From the IMG/VR virus record IMGVR_UViG_3300031539_004671, positions 1 through 21,034 of that record: 21,034 bases of DNA; one strand, given 5' to 3'. The DNA is from a virus. Below are positions 1 to 5,878 of this stretch, piece by piece. The notes beneath the pieces were generated by a model, which was given only the letters and a program-made list of their open reading frames with translations, had not been told where the DNA came from and made no database searches. Both the position numbers and the translations under genes were made by a program. Position 1 is the first letter of the stretch. Each line of letters opens with the position of its first letter.

Positions 1-2
1 AC

Positions 3-524
3 CTGGAGGCAGGGGCCCCGATCGACGGCGGCGAGTGGCGACAGGTGCTCAAATACTTGCAGAGCCGGGAGAACGGGGACCAGCTCTTAACGCGAGGGAC
101 GAAAAAACGGTTTGCCGACATGGAGGACGCCCAGACTCAATATCCGTGGGTGATGCGCCACGATCTAACCGAGCTGGGCGCAACCGAGGCACTAATCGCC
201 GGGATCAAGCGGGGCAAGTGGCAACAGTGGATTGAGGGGGCCGCAGACTACACGCAGGCCGTTGACCGCTGGGGCGCGGAGGCAGTTGCCAAGCCCGGCA
301 TCCGCGTCGGCACGATCCACAGTGCGAAGGGGGCGGAGGCGGACAACGTGATGGTCTGCACGACACTCAGCGGCCCGTGTATCCGCGGTGCCGAGACGCC
401 GGAGGGGCACGACGAGCAGCAGCGGGTGTTCTACGTGGGCGTGAGCCGCGCAAGACGGCGGCTGGTGATACTCAACGATCCGCGGGTCTTTCCGCGGGCG
501 AGACAAGAGTTACCGAGTTTGTGA
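3..524 (+). CDS. UvrD/Rep-like superfamily 1 helicase, C-terminal part (5' truncated)
   Basis: The reading frame is open from base 3, so this is the C-terminal end of a longer protein; the GTG at 45 is only an internal codon. Two superfamily 1A helicase motifs are visible. One is a motif V-like stretch (GIRVGTIHSAKGAEADNVMV), with the usual T-x-H-x-x-K-G-x-E pattern. The other is a motif VI-like stretch (QQRVFYVGVSRARRRLVI) with the arginine that contacts ATP. In this family these residues belong to the second RecA-like domain, which couples ATP hydrolysis to 3'-5' DNA unwinding. The neighbouring VRR-NUC nuclease fits a replication or recombination block. The ATPase Walker motifs lie outside the window, so a helicase-nuclease fusion cannot be ruled out. 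Confidence 0.9.
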   Translation: MEAGAPIDGGEWRQVLKYLQSRENGDQLLTRGTKKRFADMEDAQTQYPWVMRHDLTELGATEALIAGIKRGKWQQWIEGAADYTQAVDRWGAEAVAKPGIRVGTIHSAKGAEADNVMVCTTLSGPCIRGAETPEGHDEQQRVFYVGVSRARRRLVILNDPRVFPRARQELPSL

Positions 525-526
525 AA

Positions 527-540
527 GCCGCCGAAGCGGC
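527..540 (+). repeat. Junction hairpin copy 1 (GCCGC-CGAA-GCGGC)
   Basis: Perfect five-pair stem with a four-base loop, three bases after the helicase stop and 33 bases before ATG 573. A strong ribosome site lies between. Confidence 0.6.
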
Positions 541-572
541 ACTAGGTTCGAGACCTAAAGGGAGGGAGGACA

Positions 573-842
573 ATGACGAGCAACCTACCACCGGGCGTTA
601 CTGTTTCAATGATTCCAGGCAATCGCCCGGAAGACGGTCTTCTGGAGGCTGCCGAAGAATGGTTGATGGATGAACTCGCTTCTGCCAACTTGCGCCCGGA
701 TGAATATGAGACCGTGGCGCGTGTTGGACTTGAGGCCGTTAAACATCAACGCAAGGCCGTACATGAGGCCGTACATGCAGCAATCCAGGAAGAGCGAATT
801 GGCCAGGAAGCCGCCAACCTAGTAGACGAAGCCGACGACTAG
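573..842 (+). CDS. Small acidic helical protein of unknown function
   Basis: This 89-residue protein starts at ATG 573 behind a strong Shine-Dalgarno (GGGAGGGAGG, about 560-569). The sequence is acidic with a predicted helical character (LLEAAEEWLMDELASANL, then a Lys/His/Glu-rich helix AVHEAVHAAIQEE). I do not recognise a family. It is the first of a run of very small genes between the helicase and the nuclease. A GCCGC-CGAA-GCGGC hairpin lies in its 5' leader at 527-540. The strong ribosome site and clean start support real translation; the function is unknown. Confidence 0.7.
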   Translation: MTSNLPPGVTVSMIPGNRPEDGLLEAAEEWLMDELASANLRPDEYETVARVGLEAVKHQRKAVHEAVHAAIQEERIGQEAANLVDEADD

Positions 843-868
843 GCCGAGACTCTAAAGAGAGGTGAACT

Positions 869-1126
869 ATGCCATGTATGTGTGGGGATCTCTATTGCCA
901 TTCTTGCGGGCCCGCGCAGGGGAACTCTCATTGCCCGCATTGTGGTGCCTGGACTGCCGACGGCGGTTGTCTCGATCCCGCGTCTTGTAACGAGGCGGAT
1001 CGGCAATTTGCAAAAGAAGAGGAAGCGTATGACAAGCGGATGGCCGCCGACGCGGCGGCGTATTACGCGCACAGGCGAGCCGCTGAGGCGGCGAGGAGGA
1101 ACCATGACAACTCAAGAAATGGTTGA
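869..1126 (+). CDS. Small cysteine-rich, zinc-ribbon-like protein
   Basis: This 85-residue protein starts at ATG 869 after an AGAGAGGTG ribosome site. The first 40 residues hold eight cysteines (C3, C5, C10, C13, C22, C25, C34, C40) plus His11, His21 and His24. CHSC and CPHC form two CxxC knuckles, which suggests one or two zinc sites. The C-terminal half is Ala/Arg/Glu-rich and helical. Its end overlaps the start of the next gene at 1104. Small zinc-ribbon proteins of this kind are common in phage early regions, but no specific role can be assigned. Confidence 0.7.
   Translation: MPCMCGDLYCHSCGPAQGNSHCPHCGAWTADGGCLDPASCNEADRQFAKEEEAYDKRMAADAAAYYAHRRAAEAARRNHDNSRNG
1079..1092 (+). repeat. 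Junction hairpin copy 2 (GCCGC-TGAG-GCGGC)
   Basis: Perfect five-pair stem directly followed by the GAGGAGGA ribosome site of the gene at 1104. In the upstream gene the same bases encode AAEAA. Confidence 0.65.
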
Positions 1127-1277
1127 TTGCGTTAAAGGGTGGATCACAGACACCACACGATCAACAGAGGAGTCTCTTGAAATCGCCGAGAACATACACG
1201 ATCTCTGCGGAGAGTGGGTTGACGCCTTGGGGGCTGACCTAGTACGTGAAGCCGCCAAGACAGAAGAGGAGGAGTGA
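1104..1277 (+). CDS. Small acidic protein of unknown function (57 aa)
   Basis: ATG 1104 follows a very good Shine-Dalgarno (GAGGAGGA, 1093-1100), which itself directly follows a GCCGC-TGAG-GCGGC hairpin. The start lies inside the last codons of the upstream gene, in another frame. The product is acidic and ends in a Glu run (REAAKTEEEE). It contains Cys9 and Cys35, a central amphipathic helix and no recognisable domain. The TGA stop overlaps the ATG of the next gene (TGATG), which suggests translational coupling. The frame stays open upstream to 882, but the ribosome site selects 1104. Confidence 0.65.
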   Translation: MTTQEMVDCVKGWITDTTRSTEESLEIAENIHDLCGEWVDALGADLVREAAKTEEEE

Positions 1278-1468
1278 TGATAGAACTGGTGATGTGCAGC
1301 AAGGAACGCAGTTGGGAATACCGTTGCAGGTCTTGTGGCCAACTGCGGCTCTTCCCTTCAGAAGAAAAGCCGAAGACGTGCGGGAATTGCAAGTCGGACA
1401 ACATCCTGATAGCCAGGCCCGGGGCGCTGCCGGTTGTTGCCGCCGAGGCGGTAGAACAAAAGCGATGA
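1277..1468 (+). CDS. Small zinc-ribbon protein
   Basis: The start is ATG 1277, which overlaps the previous stop (TGATG) and sits behind AGAGGAGGAG; the GTG at 1274 is in frame but less well placed. The 63-residue product contains CRSCG (C17, C20) and CGNC (C35, C38), a classical four-cysteine rubredoxin-like zinc ribbon with 14 residues between the knuckles. The C-terminal residues AAEAV are encoded by another junction hairpin (1439-1452). A role in nucleic-acid or protein binding is inferred from the fold only. Confidence 0.75.
   Translation: MIELVMCSKERSWEYRCRSCGQLRLFPSEEKPKTCGNCKSDNILIARPGALPVVAAEAVEQKR
1439..1452 (+). repeat. Junction hairpin copy 3 (GCCGC-CGAG-GCGGT)
   Basis: Five-pair stem closed by one G-U pair, 13 bases before ATG 1465 of the VRR-NUC gene. 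It encodes AAEAV at the end of the zinc-ribbon gene. The ribosome site behind it is weak. Confidence 0.55.
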
Positions 1469-1806
1469 CCCCTGAAGGCCGTATCACCCGGACGATCATC
1501 CGGCACCTGAAGCGCCTCCGGGCGCAGGGTGAGCCGATCTGGTGGCACAAACTGGCGGGGCACCCTATGCAAGCTGGGGGCATCCCCGACCTGATCGTCT
1601 GCTACTCCGGCCAGTGGCTCCTGATCGAGCTGAAGACCCCGGGGAGGCAGCCGGGGCCCCGACAGGCATACACGGTACAGCAGATCCAAGAGGCAGGAGG
1701 GCGAGTCCTAGTGGCAGACAGTACGGAAACGGTCGTAGAGGAACTGGAGGACCTGAAATGCACCTGGCTCCGGCTAAACGGCGGCAGATCGTCGCCGCCC
1801 ACCTAA
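1465..1806 (+). CDS. VRR-NUC domain nuclease
   Basis: This 113-residue protein starts at ATG 1465, which overlaps the previous stop (ATGA). It matches the VRR-NUC branch of the PD-(D/E)xK nucleases along nearly its whole length. Visible are an N-terminal helix with an early Glu, then GGIPDLIV (Asp42), then LLIELKTPG (Glu55, Lys57), then a conserved-type Gln67. Asp, Glu and Lys form the expected metal-binding and catalytic set. Stand-alone VRR-NUC proteins are frequent in phages, often beside superfamily 1 or 2 helicases. They are thought to be structure-specific DNA nucleases; the substrate here is unknown. Confidence 0.92.
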   Translation: MTPEGRITRTIIRHLKRLRAQGEPIWWHKLAGHPMQAGGIPDLIVCYSGQWLLIELKTPGRQPGPRQAYTVQQIQEAGGRVLVADSTETVVEELEDLKCTWLRLNGGRSSPPT

Positions 1807-2015
1807 GCGGGTTCAACATGCGGACCATTGCCCAACTTGTGGGGGTGTCCCAGGGCACCGTCCAGCGGGCACTCAATGGACACTTTGGCAGAGGATGGCG
1901 AGACAAGCGAAAGGCCGATCGGTGTCCCGGCTGCGGCGGACTGGTGTACCTGTGGCCGTGCATGGAGTGCGTGAGGCGCAGCAGTTCGATCCGCCGGGCA
2001 ATGATCGCTGGATAG
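1758..2015 (+). CDS. Helix-turn-helix plus zinc-knuckle DNA-binding protein
   Basis: This 85-residue protein starts at ATG 1758 inside the nuclease gene, in another frame, with GGAGG at about 1746-1750 as ribosome site. Residues 8-40 look like a helix-turn-helix of the sigma-factor/transposase type (IVAAHLSGFNMRTIAQLVGV, then SQGTVQRAL). Residues 56-71 form a short CxxC...CxxC zinc knuckle (C56, C59, C68, C71). The product is very basic, which fits DNA binding. It could be a small transcription factor closing the early gene block. The overlap with the nuclease gene is 49 bases. Confidence 0.75.
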   Translation: MHLAPAKRRQIVAAHLSGFNMRTIAQLVGVSQGTVQRALNGHFGRGWRDKRKADRCPGCGGLVYLWPCMECVRRSSSIRRAMIAG

Positions 2016-2059
2016 AATGCACAGTAGACCATGTTTCCCGTTTCACAAGGAGTGAAGTC

Positions 2060-2419
2060 ATGTCAAACGAAGCTGTAGCGAGTCGTCGGAACCTGACCCT
2101 GCGCGAGCGGCGTACTCTGGGTCTGACGTTCCGCAACCTCCGGCGGGTGCTCGTCGATCTCCAGGGCGAAGATCCGGCGTTCTTGGACAAGACGGCGGAA
2201 GAACGCGCCGAACTCGTGTTCGGCAGGCTGGTTGACGAGACTCCGGAAGCCTGCGGTGCGATTGATTGGGAGAACATCGACTGGCAGAAACTCATCGAGA
2301 CGATCATCGCCTTGATCCAGATGATCTTGGCACTCTTCATGGCCAGGGCGGCGCGCGAAAACGTCTCGCTTGTGGAATACATGCAGGCGATGGCGAACCT
2401 CCAAAAACGCGCGGCCTAG
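2060..2419 (+). CDS. Small protein with hydrophobic C-terminal helix, function unknown
   Basis: ATG 2060 follows AAGGAGTG, a strong ribosome site. The 119-residue product has a basic N-terminal helical region (NLTLRERRTLGLTFRNLRRV), an acidic middle and a hydrophobic stretch at about 78-95 (LIETIIALIQMILALFMA) that could be a membrane segment or a buried helix. It ends in another helix. It opens a block containing secreted and membrane proteins, so a membrane role is plausible. The family is not recognised. A CGGCC-TAGGA-GGCCG hairpin covers the stop codon (2412-2426). Confidence 0.7.
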   Translation: MSNEAVASRRNLTLRERRTLGLTFRNLRRVLVDLQGEDPAFLDKTAEERAELVFGRLVDETPEACGAIDWENIDWQKLIETIIALIQMILALFMARAARENVSLVEYMQAMANLQKRAA

Positions 2420-2475
2420 GAGGCCGTTGAACTTCCAGGCCGAGACTGTCGGACGATTTTAACAAGGAGAATCCC

Positions 2476-3213
2476 GTGAATCGTAAAGTGTGTGCTCTTG
2501 TCGCAGCGGCACTGCTGCTTGTTGTCCCATCCCACGCCCAAACCCTATCGCGCGTGGGACCGTTCGCCTTCGCGGCGGTCCCCACGCCCACGGGTGCCGA
2601 GGTGATCGGACCCACCGAGGTCGAGCCCGGGATGCCGGCGGTGTTCACGCTGAAGGGCGTGCCGGCCGAACACCTCGCCACGTTCGAGTGGGGATTTTAT
2701 CACAAGCCCGCCGATGCGATGGTGCTCGATCTGGCCGACCGCAGCGGGAACCTTGTGCTCATCATCTGGGCCAAATCCGCAACGGCCTACGCCGTGATCG
2801 CCGACGTGAATATCCCGGGTGCCTACCAACTGATCGTCCACGAGGTTGTGGTCGGGACACCGACGCCGCCGGACCCGCCCGTACCGCCGCCCGTGGATCG
2901 GAAGTATCAGGTTGCCTTCTTCCTCAAAGCACTCGACCTGGAAAACCTACCGCAGGGGCAGCAGACGATCCTCGGCAGTCTCACCTTACGCGAGGAGCTG
3001 AAGAAACGCGGTCACGTATTATTGGGCGTGTACGACAAGGATTGCACCGGCCCCGGTGGCTTGCCCGAGAAGCTGAAGCCCTGGTGGAAGTCGATTGAGG
3101 GTGACGCTTTGCCGCGGGTTGCGCTGGCGCCGATCGACGGCGGCGAGATCCGCGATTACCCGTTGCCCGCCGACCCTACGGCACTCTGGAAACTATTGAA
3201 GGCCCCGCGATGA
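2476..3213 (+). CDS. Secreted protein with N-terminal signal peptide and proline-rich linker
   Basis: The start is GTG 2476 after AAGGAG. The first 21 residues form a classical Sec signal peptide: a short basic N-terminus, a hydrophobic ALVAAALLLVV core and a likely cleavage after SHA (A21). A beta-rich domain follows (to about residue 130), then a proline-rich linker (PTPPDPPVPPPV), then a second domain (about 140-245). That domain ends LPRVALAPIDGGEIRDYPLP, which loosely recalls the C-terminal half of a thioredoxin-like fold without the CxxC site; this is weak inference. The stop overlaps the next start (ATGA), so it is probably coupled to the cysteine protease gene. Confidence 0.75.
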   Translation: MNRKVCALVAAALLLVVPSHAQTLSRVGPFAFAAVPTPTGAEVIGPTEVEPGMPAVFTLKGVPAEHLATFEWGFYHKPADAMVLDLADRSGNLVLIIWAKSATAYAVIADVNIPGAYQLIVHEVVVGTPTPPDPPVPPPVDRKYQVAFFLKALDLENLPQGQQTILGSLTLREELKKRGHVLLGVYDKDCTGPGGLPEKLKPWWKSIEGDALPRVALAPIDGGEIRDYPLPADPTALWKLLKAPR

Positions 3214-4013
3214 GGTACGACGACTCAAGCTATACCGCGTTGATTCGCCGGCCGACCGTGGGCAACGGGATGCCCGGGTGCCTGCCGCGCACGACGATCT
3301 GCGGCAGTGCGGAGGCCGAGCGAATGGGCCTCGTCCCGATGCTCGACTATCCGGACAAGCTCGTTCAGCCAGAGGATTACAAGGAGGTGATCCGGCACTG
3401 CCACGAGCACAAGATATTCGCCATGTACCACCAGGAGGCCAGCGGTGTGCTGAAGCCTGGCTGGAGTCAGGGCAGGTCGAACTTGTGTTGGGCTTATAGC
3501 CTAACGGTGGCCACGATGGACGCGCGGGCCCTGGAGGGACAGCCGCCGGTCCGCCTCTCCCCATGGTCTCTGGCGTGGCTTGTCAACTGGCGCAACCAGG
3601 GTTACTACTGTGATCGCGCCATCGCAGGTGCTCGACAGCGAGGGATTGCCAGTGTCGGGTTTGCCCCGGAGTACGAGCTAAATCCTCGCGACTTCAAGGA
3701 TGGTTGGTCGCAGGACGCACTCAACTACCGGCCGACTGAGTGGTGGGACACGCGATGGCTGAGCGAGGAGTCGATGGTCCAGCAGTGCCTCACGATCCTG
3801 GCAACGGGCCGACCCCTCTACGGAGGTTACAACGCGTTAAGTCATGCGATGGAGCCGTGTGGGTTGCTCTGGGACGAGACCCAGCGGAACAACGTCATCT
3901 GGATCGTGCGCAATAGCCACGACGAACCGGAGCCGATCGAAATGGTCGGCAGAATAGGCGTGCCCGACGAAGTCTACGGGCCGTGCGCCACCAGCCTAGT
4001 TTTAGGAGTCTGA
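3210..4013 (+). CDS. Papain-like (C1-type) cysteine protease
   Basis: This 267-residue protein starts at ATG 3210 in an ATGA overlap. The catalytic elements of papain-like enzymes are visible in order. Q87 and C93 lie in WSQGRSNLCWAY, equivalent to the papain QGxCGSCWAF segment; LSPWSLAWLVN follows like the papain LSEQxLVDC helix. Then come H212 in ALSHAMEPCG and N235 in WIVRNSHDE. The papain cysteine just before the active site is replaced. The first 75 residues precede the catalytic core and might act as a pro-region. There is no signal peptide. Its neighbours are secreted or holin-like, which suggests cell exit, envelope attack or processing; the substrate is unknown. Confidence 0.85.
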   Translation: MRYDDSSYTALIRRPTVGNGMPGCLPRTTICGSAEAERMGLVPMLDYPDKLVQPEDYKEVIRHCHEHKIFAMYHQEASGVLKPGWSQGRSNLCWAYSLTVATMDARALEGQPPVRLSPWSLAWLVNWRNQGYYCDRAIAGARQRGIASVGFAPEYELNPRDFKDGWSQDALNYRPTEWWDTRWLSEESMVQQCLTILATGRPLYGGYNALSHAMEPCGLLWDETQRNNVIWIVRNSHDEPEPIEMVGRIGVPDEVYGPCATSLVLGV

Positions 4014-4016
4014 ACC

Positions 4017-4403
4017 GTGTACTGTCTTTTGCTCTGCGTTCTGGCCGCGGCACACCCCGTGGCCCCGCCCTATCAGCGGGCGATCGCGGCACCCTATACG
4101 GGCGAGATCAAACTGGACGCCGTAGTCCACACCGGCCAGCCGATCACCCGACCGATGCGGCTGCGGCACACCCTCAGAGAGTCCGGCTGTACGTGCCCGA
4201 TGTGTCTGGGCAGCCACCTGGTCAACGCCCACGGCCTCACCCGGGCCGACTGGGATCGACTGAAGCTTGGCACAAACCACGGCACGGCGTTGCGGTTGCA
4301 CCGCGATCTGCACCGGCAGGCTGACCCGCCTGTCGTGAGTGGTTGCGGGCCCGGCGGCTGTCCGGCGCCCCGCCGCGTGTTCCGGGGACTGTTTCGATGG
4401 TGA
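4017..4403 (+). CDS. Small secreted Cys/His protein
   Basis: The start is GTG 4017 behind TAGGAG. The 128-residue product begins with a short hydrophobic segment (MYCLLLCVLAAAHP) that looks like a signal peptide. The middle holds a compact Cys/His cluster (C58, C60, C63, H67, H72; sequence CTCPMCLGSHLVNAH), a possible metal site. The tail carries a CGPGGC motif and an Arg/Phe/Trp-rich end (RRVFRGLFRW). Similar Gly/Cys tails are, as I recall, frequent in small planctomycete secreted proteins; this is only a hint about the host. Family not recognised. Confidence 0.65.
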   Translation: MYCLLLCVLAAAHPVAPPYQRAIAAPYTGEIKLDAVVHTGQPITRPMRLRHTLRESGCTCPMCLGSHLVNAHGLTRADWDRLKLGTNHGTALRLHRDLHRQADPPVVSGCGPGGCPAPRRVFRGLFRW

Positions 4404-4636
4404 CGCCACAACGCTTTCTCCGATCGTTGATTGCACGGCTGCAACCACCAGCGGCCCGGAAGTGTACGATCCCCGATTACGATACGTTTCGGTCCCCGGA
4501 CGGAACTCGCCGCCTCTCGCTGTTGGCCCGAGACACTTTGGAGTCCAAGGGGTTTGACCTGGCCCAGCCCATGATCTGGGGTTGGGACCCCGCGGCGCGA
4601 TGCTTTCACTTTTGTCAAGAGGAACCTGGAACATGA
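4397..4636 (+). CDS. Small protein of unknown function (79 aa)
   Basis: ATG 4397 overlaps the end of the previous gene by 7 bases, and the stop overlaps the next ATG (ATGA at 4633). The product has a basic N-terminal helix (RFLRSLIARL) followed by a mixed beta-like region with aromatic residues (MIWGWDPAARCFHFC). No clear ribosome site precedes the start, so it probably relies on coupling. No family is recognised. The position between secreted proteins and a holin-like gene is the only functional hint. Confidence 0.6.
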   Translation: MVTPQRFLRSLIARLQPPAARKCTIPDYDTFRSPDGTRRLSLLARDTLESKGFDLAQPMIWGWDPAARCFHFCQEEPGT

Positions 4637-4989
4637 TTCAATCACTCCGGCTCGCCGCGCTCCCGGTGCTTGCAGTTGTGTTGTTTGCAGTGGGTGAATC
4701 GCTACCGGACGGAGGGATTGTCCTGAAGTTCATTACCGAACTGGGGGCCTTTGGCTTCTTAGTGTGGTTCTGCTGGTACGGCGTCTCCCGAGTGATCCCG
4801 CGGATGGACGACAAATACAGCCAGAGACAAGAGAAGACACACGAGGAATCAGAGGCACAGCGGAAACACTACGGCGAGGTGATTGACAAACTAATGGAAC
4901 GGCAAGACCAAGACCGGGTAGCTAACCGCGACGTGCTCCAAGAACTGATACGGCATTGTGCCAAGCAGGGCGAACGTGGCCAATCGTAG
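4633..4989 (+). CDS. Holin-like small membrane protein with coiled-coil tail
   Basis: This 118-residue protein starts at ATG 4633 (ATGA overlap; AGAGGAA upstream). Two hydrophobic segments are visible, about 6-20 (RLAALPVLAVVLFAV) and 29-51 (IVLKFITELGAFGFLVWFCW). A long charged helix rich in Glu, Lys and Gln follows (56-118), probably a coiled coil. Size, topology and charged tail resemble small phage holins, including the UviB/BhlA type, which has one hydrophobic segment and a similar tail. Location directly before the terminase genes and after a protease fits a lysis role. A membrane anchor for another process is the main alternative. Confidence 0.7.
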   Translation: MIQSLRLAALPVLAVVLFAVGESLPDGGIVLKFITELGAFGFLVWFCWYGVSRVIPRMDDKYSQRQEKTHEESEAQRKHYGEVIDKLMERQDQDRVANRDVLQELIRHCAKQGERGQS

Positions 4990-5548
4990 CAGAGTAGAAC
5001 GATACCCCCAACTGATTAAGGCGATTGCCGCTACGGTCGGCGAGGGCTGTTACCCCATTGCAGCAGCCCGTAAGTTGGGCGTCCCCCGGAGCACGTTCGA
5101 GCGCTGGCTGGACTGCGGATACTCCGTGCTCCAGGAACATGACGCAGAAACCGGCGATCAATTACGGGAATTATGGGAGGCCGACCTGATAGACGACCAT
5201 GCTCGCCGCTGTGCTGAGCTTGCGCTGGCCATCGAAGAAGCGCTGGGGATGACTGAAGTGGATGCCTCGTCTCGGGTCTACCTAAAAGAGCCCAAGGCAT
5301 GGTTGGAACAGGGCCCGGCGCGTGAGCGCTGGCGAAAGGAGTCGCGCGTGGAGATCGACGGCACCATGGATCACACCGGCTCGATCGAGATTCAGTGTCC
5401 GGCGCCCATCCCTGTGCTTGCCGCCGGCATGGCCGAGCTGGAGGCGATCGGGTTGGACGTGCGGCATGATCGGAATTTGTTTCGGCAGCTCCCGGCGCCG
5501 AGTAGTGGCAACGGCGAGCCGGAACTTGACGGCAACGGCCATAGTTAG
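4976..5548 (+). CDS. Small terminase-like DNA-binding protein
   Basis: I chose GTG 4976 because GCAGGGCG lies just upstream; GTG 4958 is an in-frame alternative adding six residues. Both overlap the holin-like gene. Residues 26-46 form a helix-turn-helix (AAARKLGVPRSTFERWL) typical of small terminase subunits and Mor-like proteins. A helical middle region follows, with an acidic Asn/Gly-rich tail. The small terminase binds the packaging site and loads the large subunit. The large terminase gene lies about 1 kb downstream, separated by three small genes. Assignment rests on the HTH, size (190 aa) and position. Confidence 0.72.
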   Translation: MANRSRVERYPQLIKAIAATVGEGCYPIAAARKLGVPRSTFERWLDCGYSVLQEHDAETGDQLRELWEADLIDDHARRCAELALAIEEALGMTEVDASSRVYLKEPKAWLEQGPARERWRKESRVEIDGTMDHTGSIEIQCPAPIPVLAAGMAELEAIGLDVRHDRNLFRQLPAPSSGNGEPELDGNGHS

Positions 5549-5629
5549 CCCAGCTTCACGTTTGCCGTTGTTGAAAGCTTTGGACCCCAGCGGTGTGCGT
5601 TTAGCGCCTCGCGTATAGGGAGAAAGAAG

Positions 5630-5848
5630 ATGGAAGCCCCATCACAAGCCGGCCAGCAATCGGTTGACAAACAGGATGACGGCCGAGACGCATTCGAGGC
5701 CGTCGCAGTTAGCCAGGCCAAGTTGATCGACAGTCAACAAGCGATGATCGACCGGCAGAAAGAGGCGATGCTCTTGCAGTCCCGGGAGATCATCCAGTTG
5801 CGTGAGCAGCTTGTCGAGCACGGCTACATACCCAAGCTGCGGCTGTAG
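5630..5848 (+). CDS. Small coiled-coil protein of unknown function
   Basis: This 72-residue protein starts at ATG 5630 behind AGGGAGAAAG. After a polar N-terminus, most of the chain is one long amphipathic helix rich in Gln, Glu and Arg (LIDSQQAMIDRQKEAML, then EIIQLREQLVEHG), so it is probably an oligomeric coiled coil. No domain is recognised. It is followed at 5853-5866 by a junction hairpin and the ribosome site of the next gene. Confidence 0.65.
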   Translation: MEAPSQAGQQSVDKQDDGRDAFEAVAVSQAKLIDSQQAMIDRQKEAMLLQSREIIQLREQLVEHGYIPKLRL

Positions 5849-5852
5849 TGAA

Positions 5853-5866
5853 GCCGTCGAGGCGGC
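5853..5866 (+). repeat. Junction hairpin copy 4 (GCCGT-CGAG-GCGGC)
   Basis: Five-pair stem with one G-U pair, lying in the short gap between the stop at 5848 and ATG 5879, followed at once by AGAGGAGGAG. Confidence 0.6.
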
Positions 5867-5878
5867 AGAGGAGGAGTG

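Noticed and set aside
1043-1056. A further GCCGC-CGAC-GCGGC hairpin inside the 869-1126 gene
   Set aside because: Same shape as the junction family but inside a run of Ala codons, with no ribosome site behind it. Probably chance from GCC/GCG codons, and a warning about the background rate.
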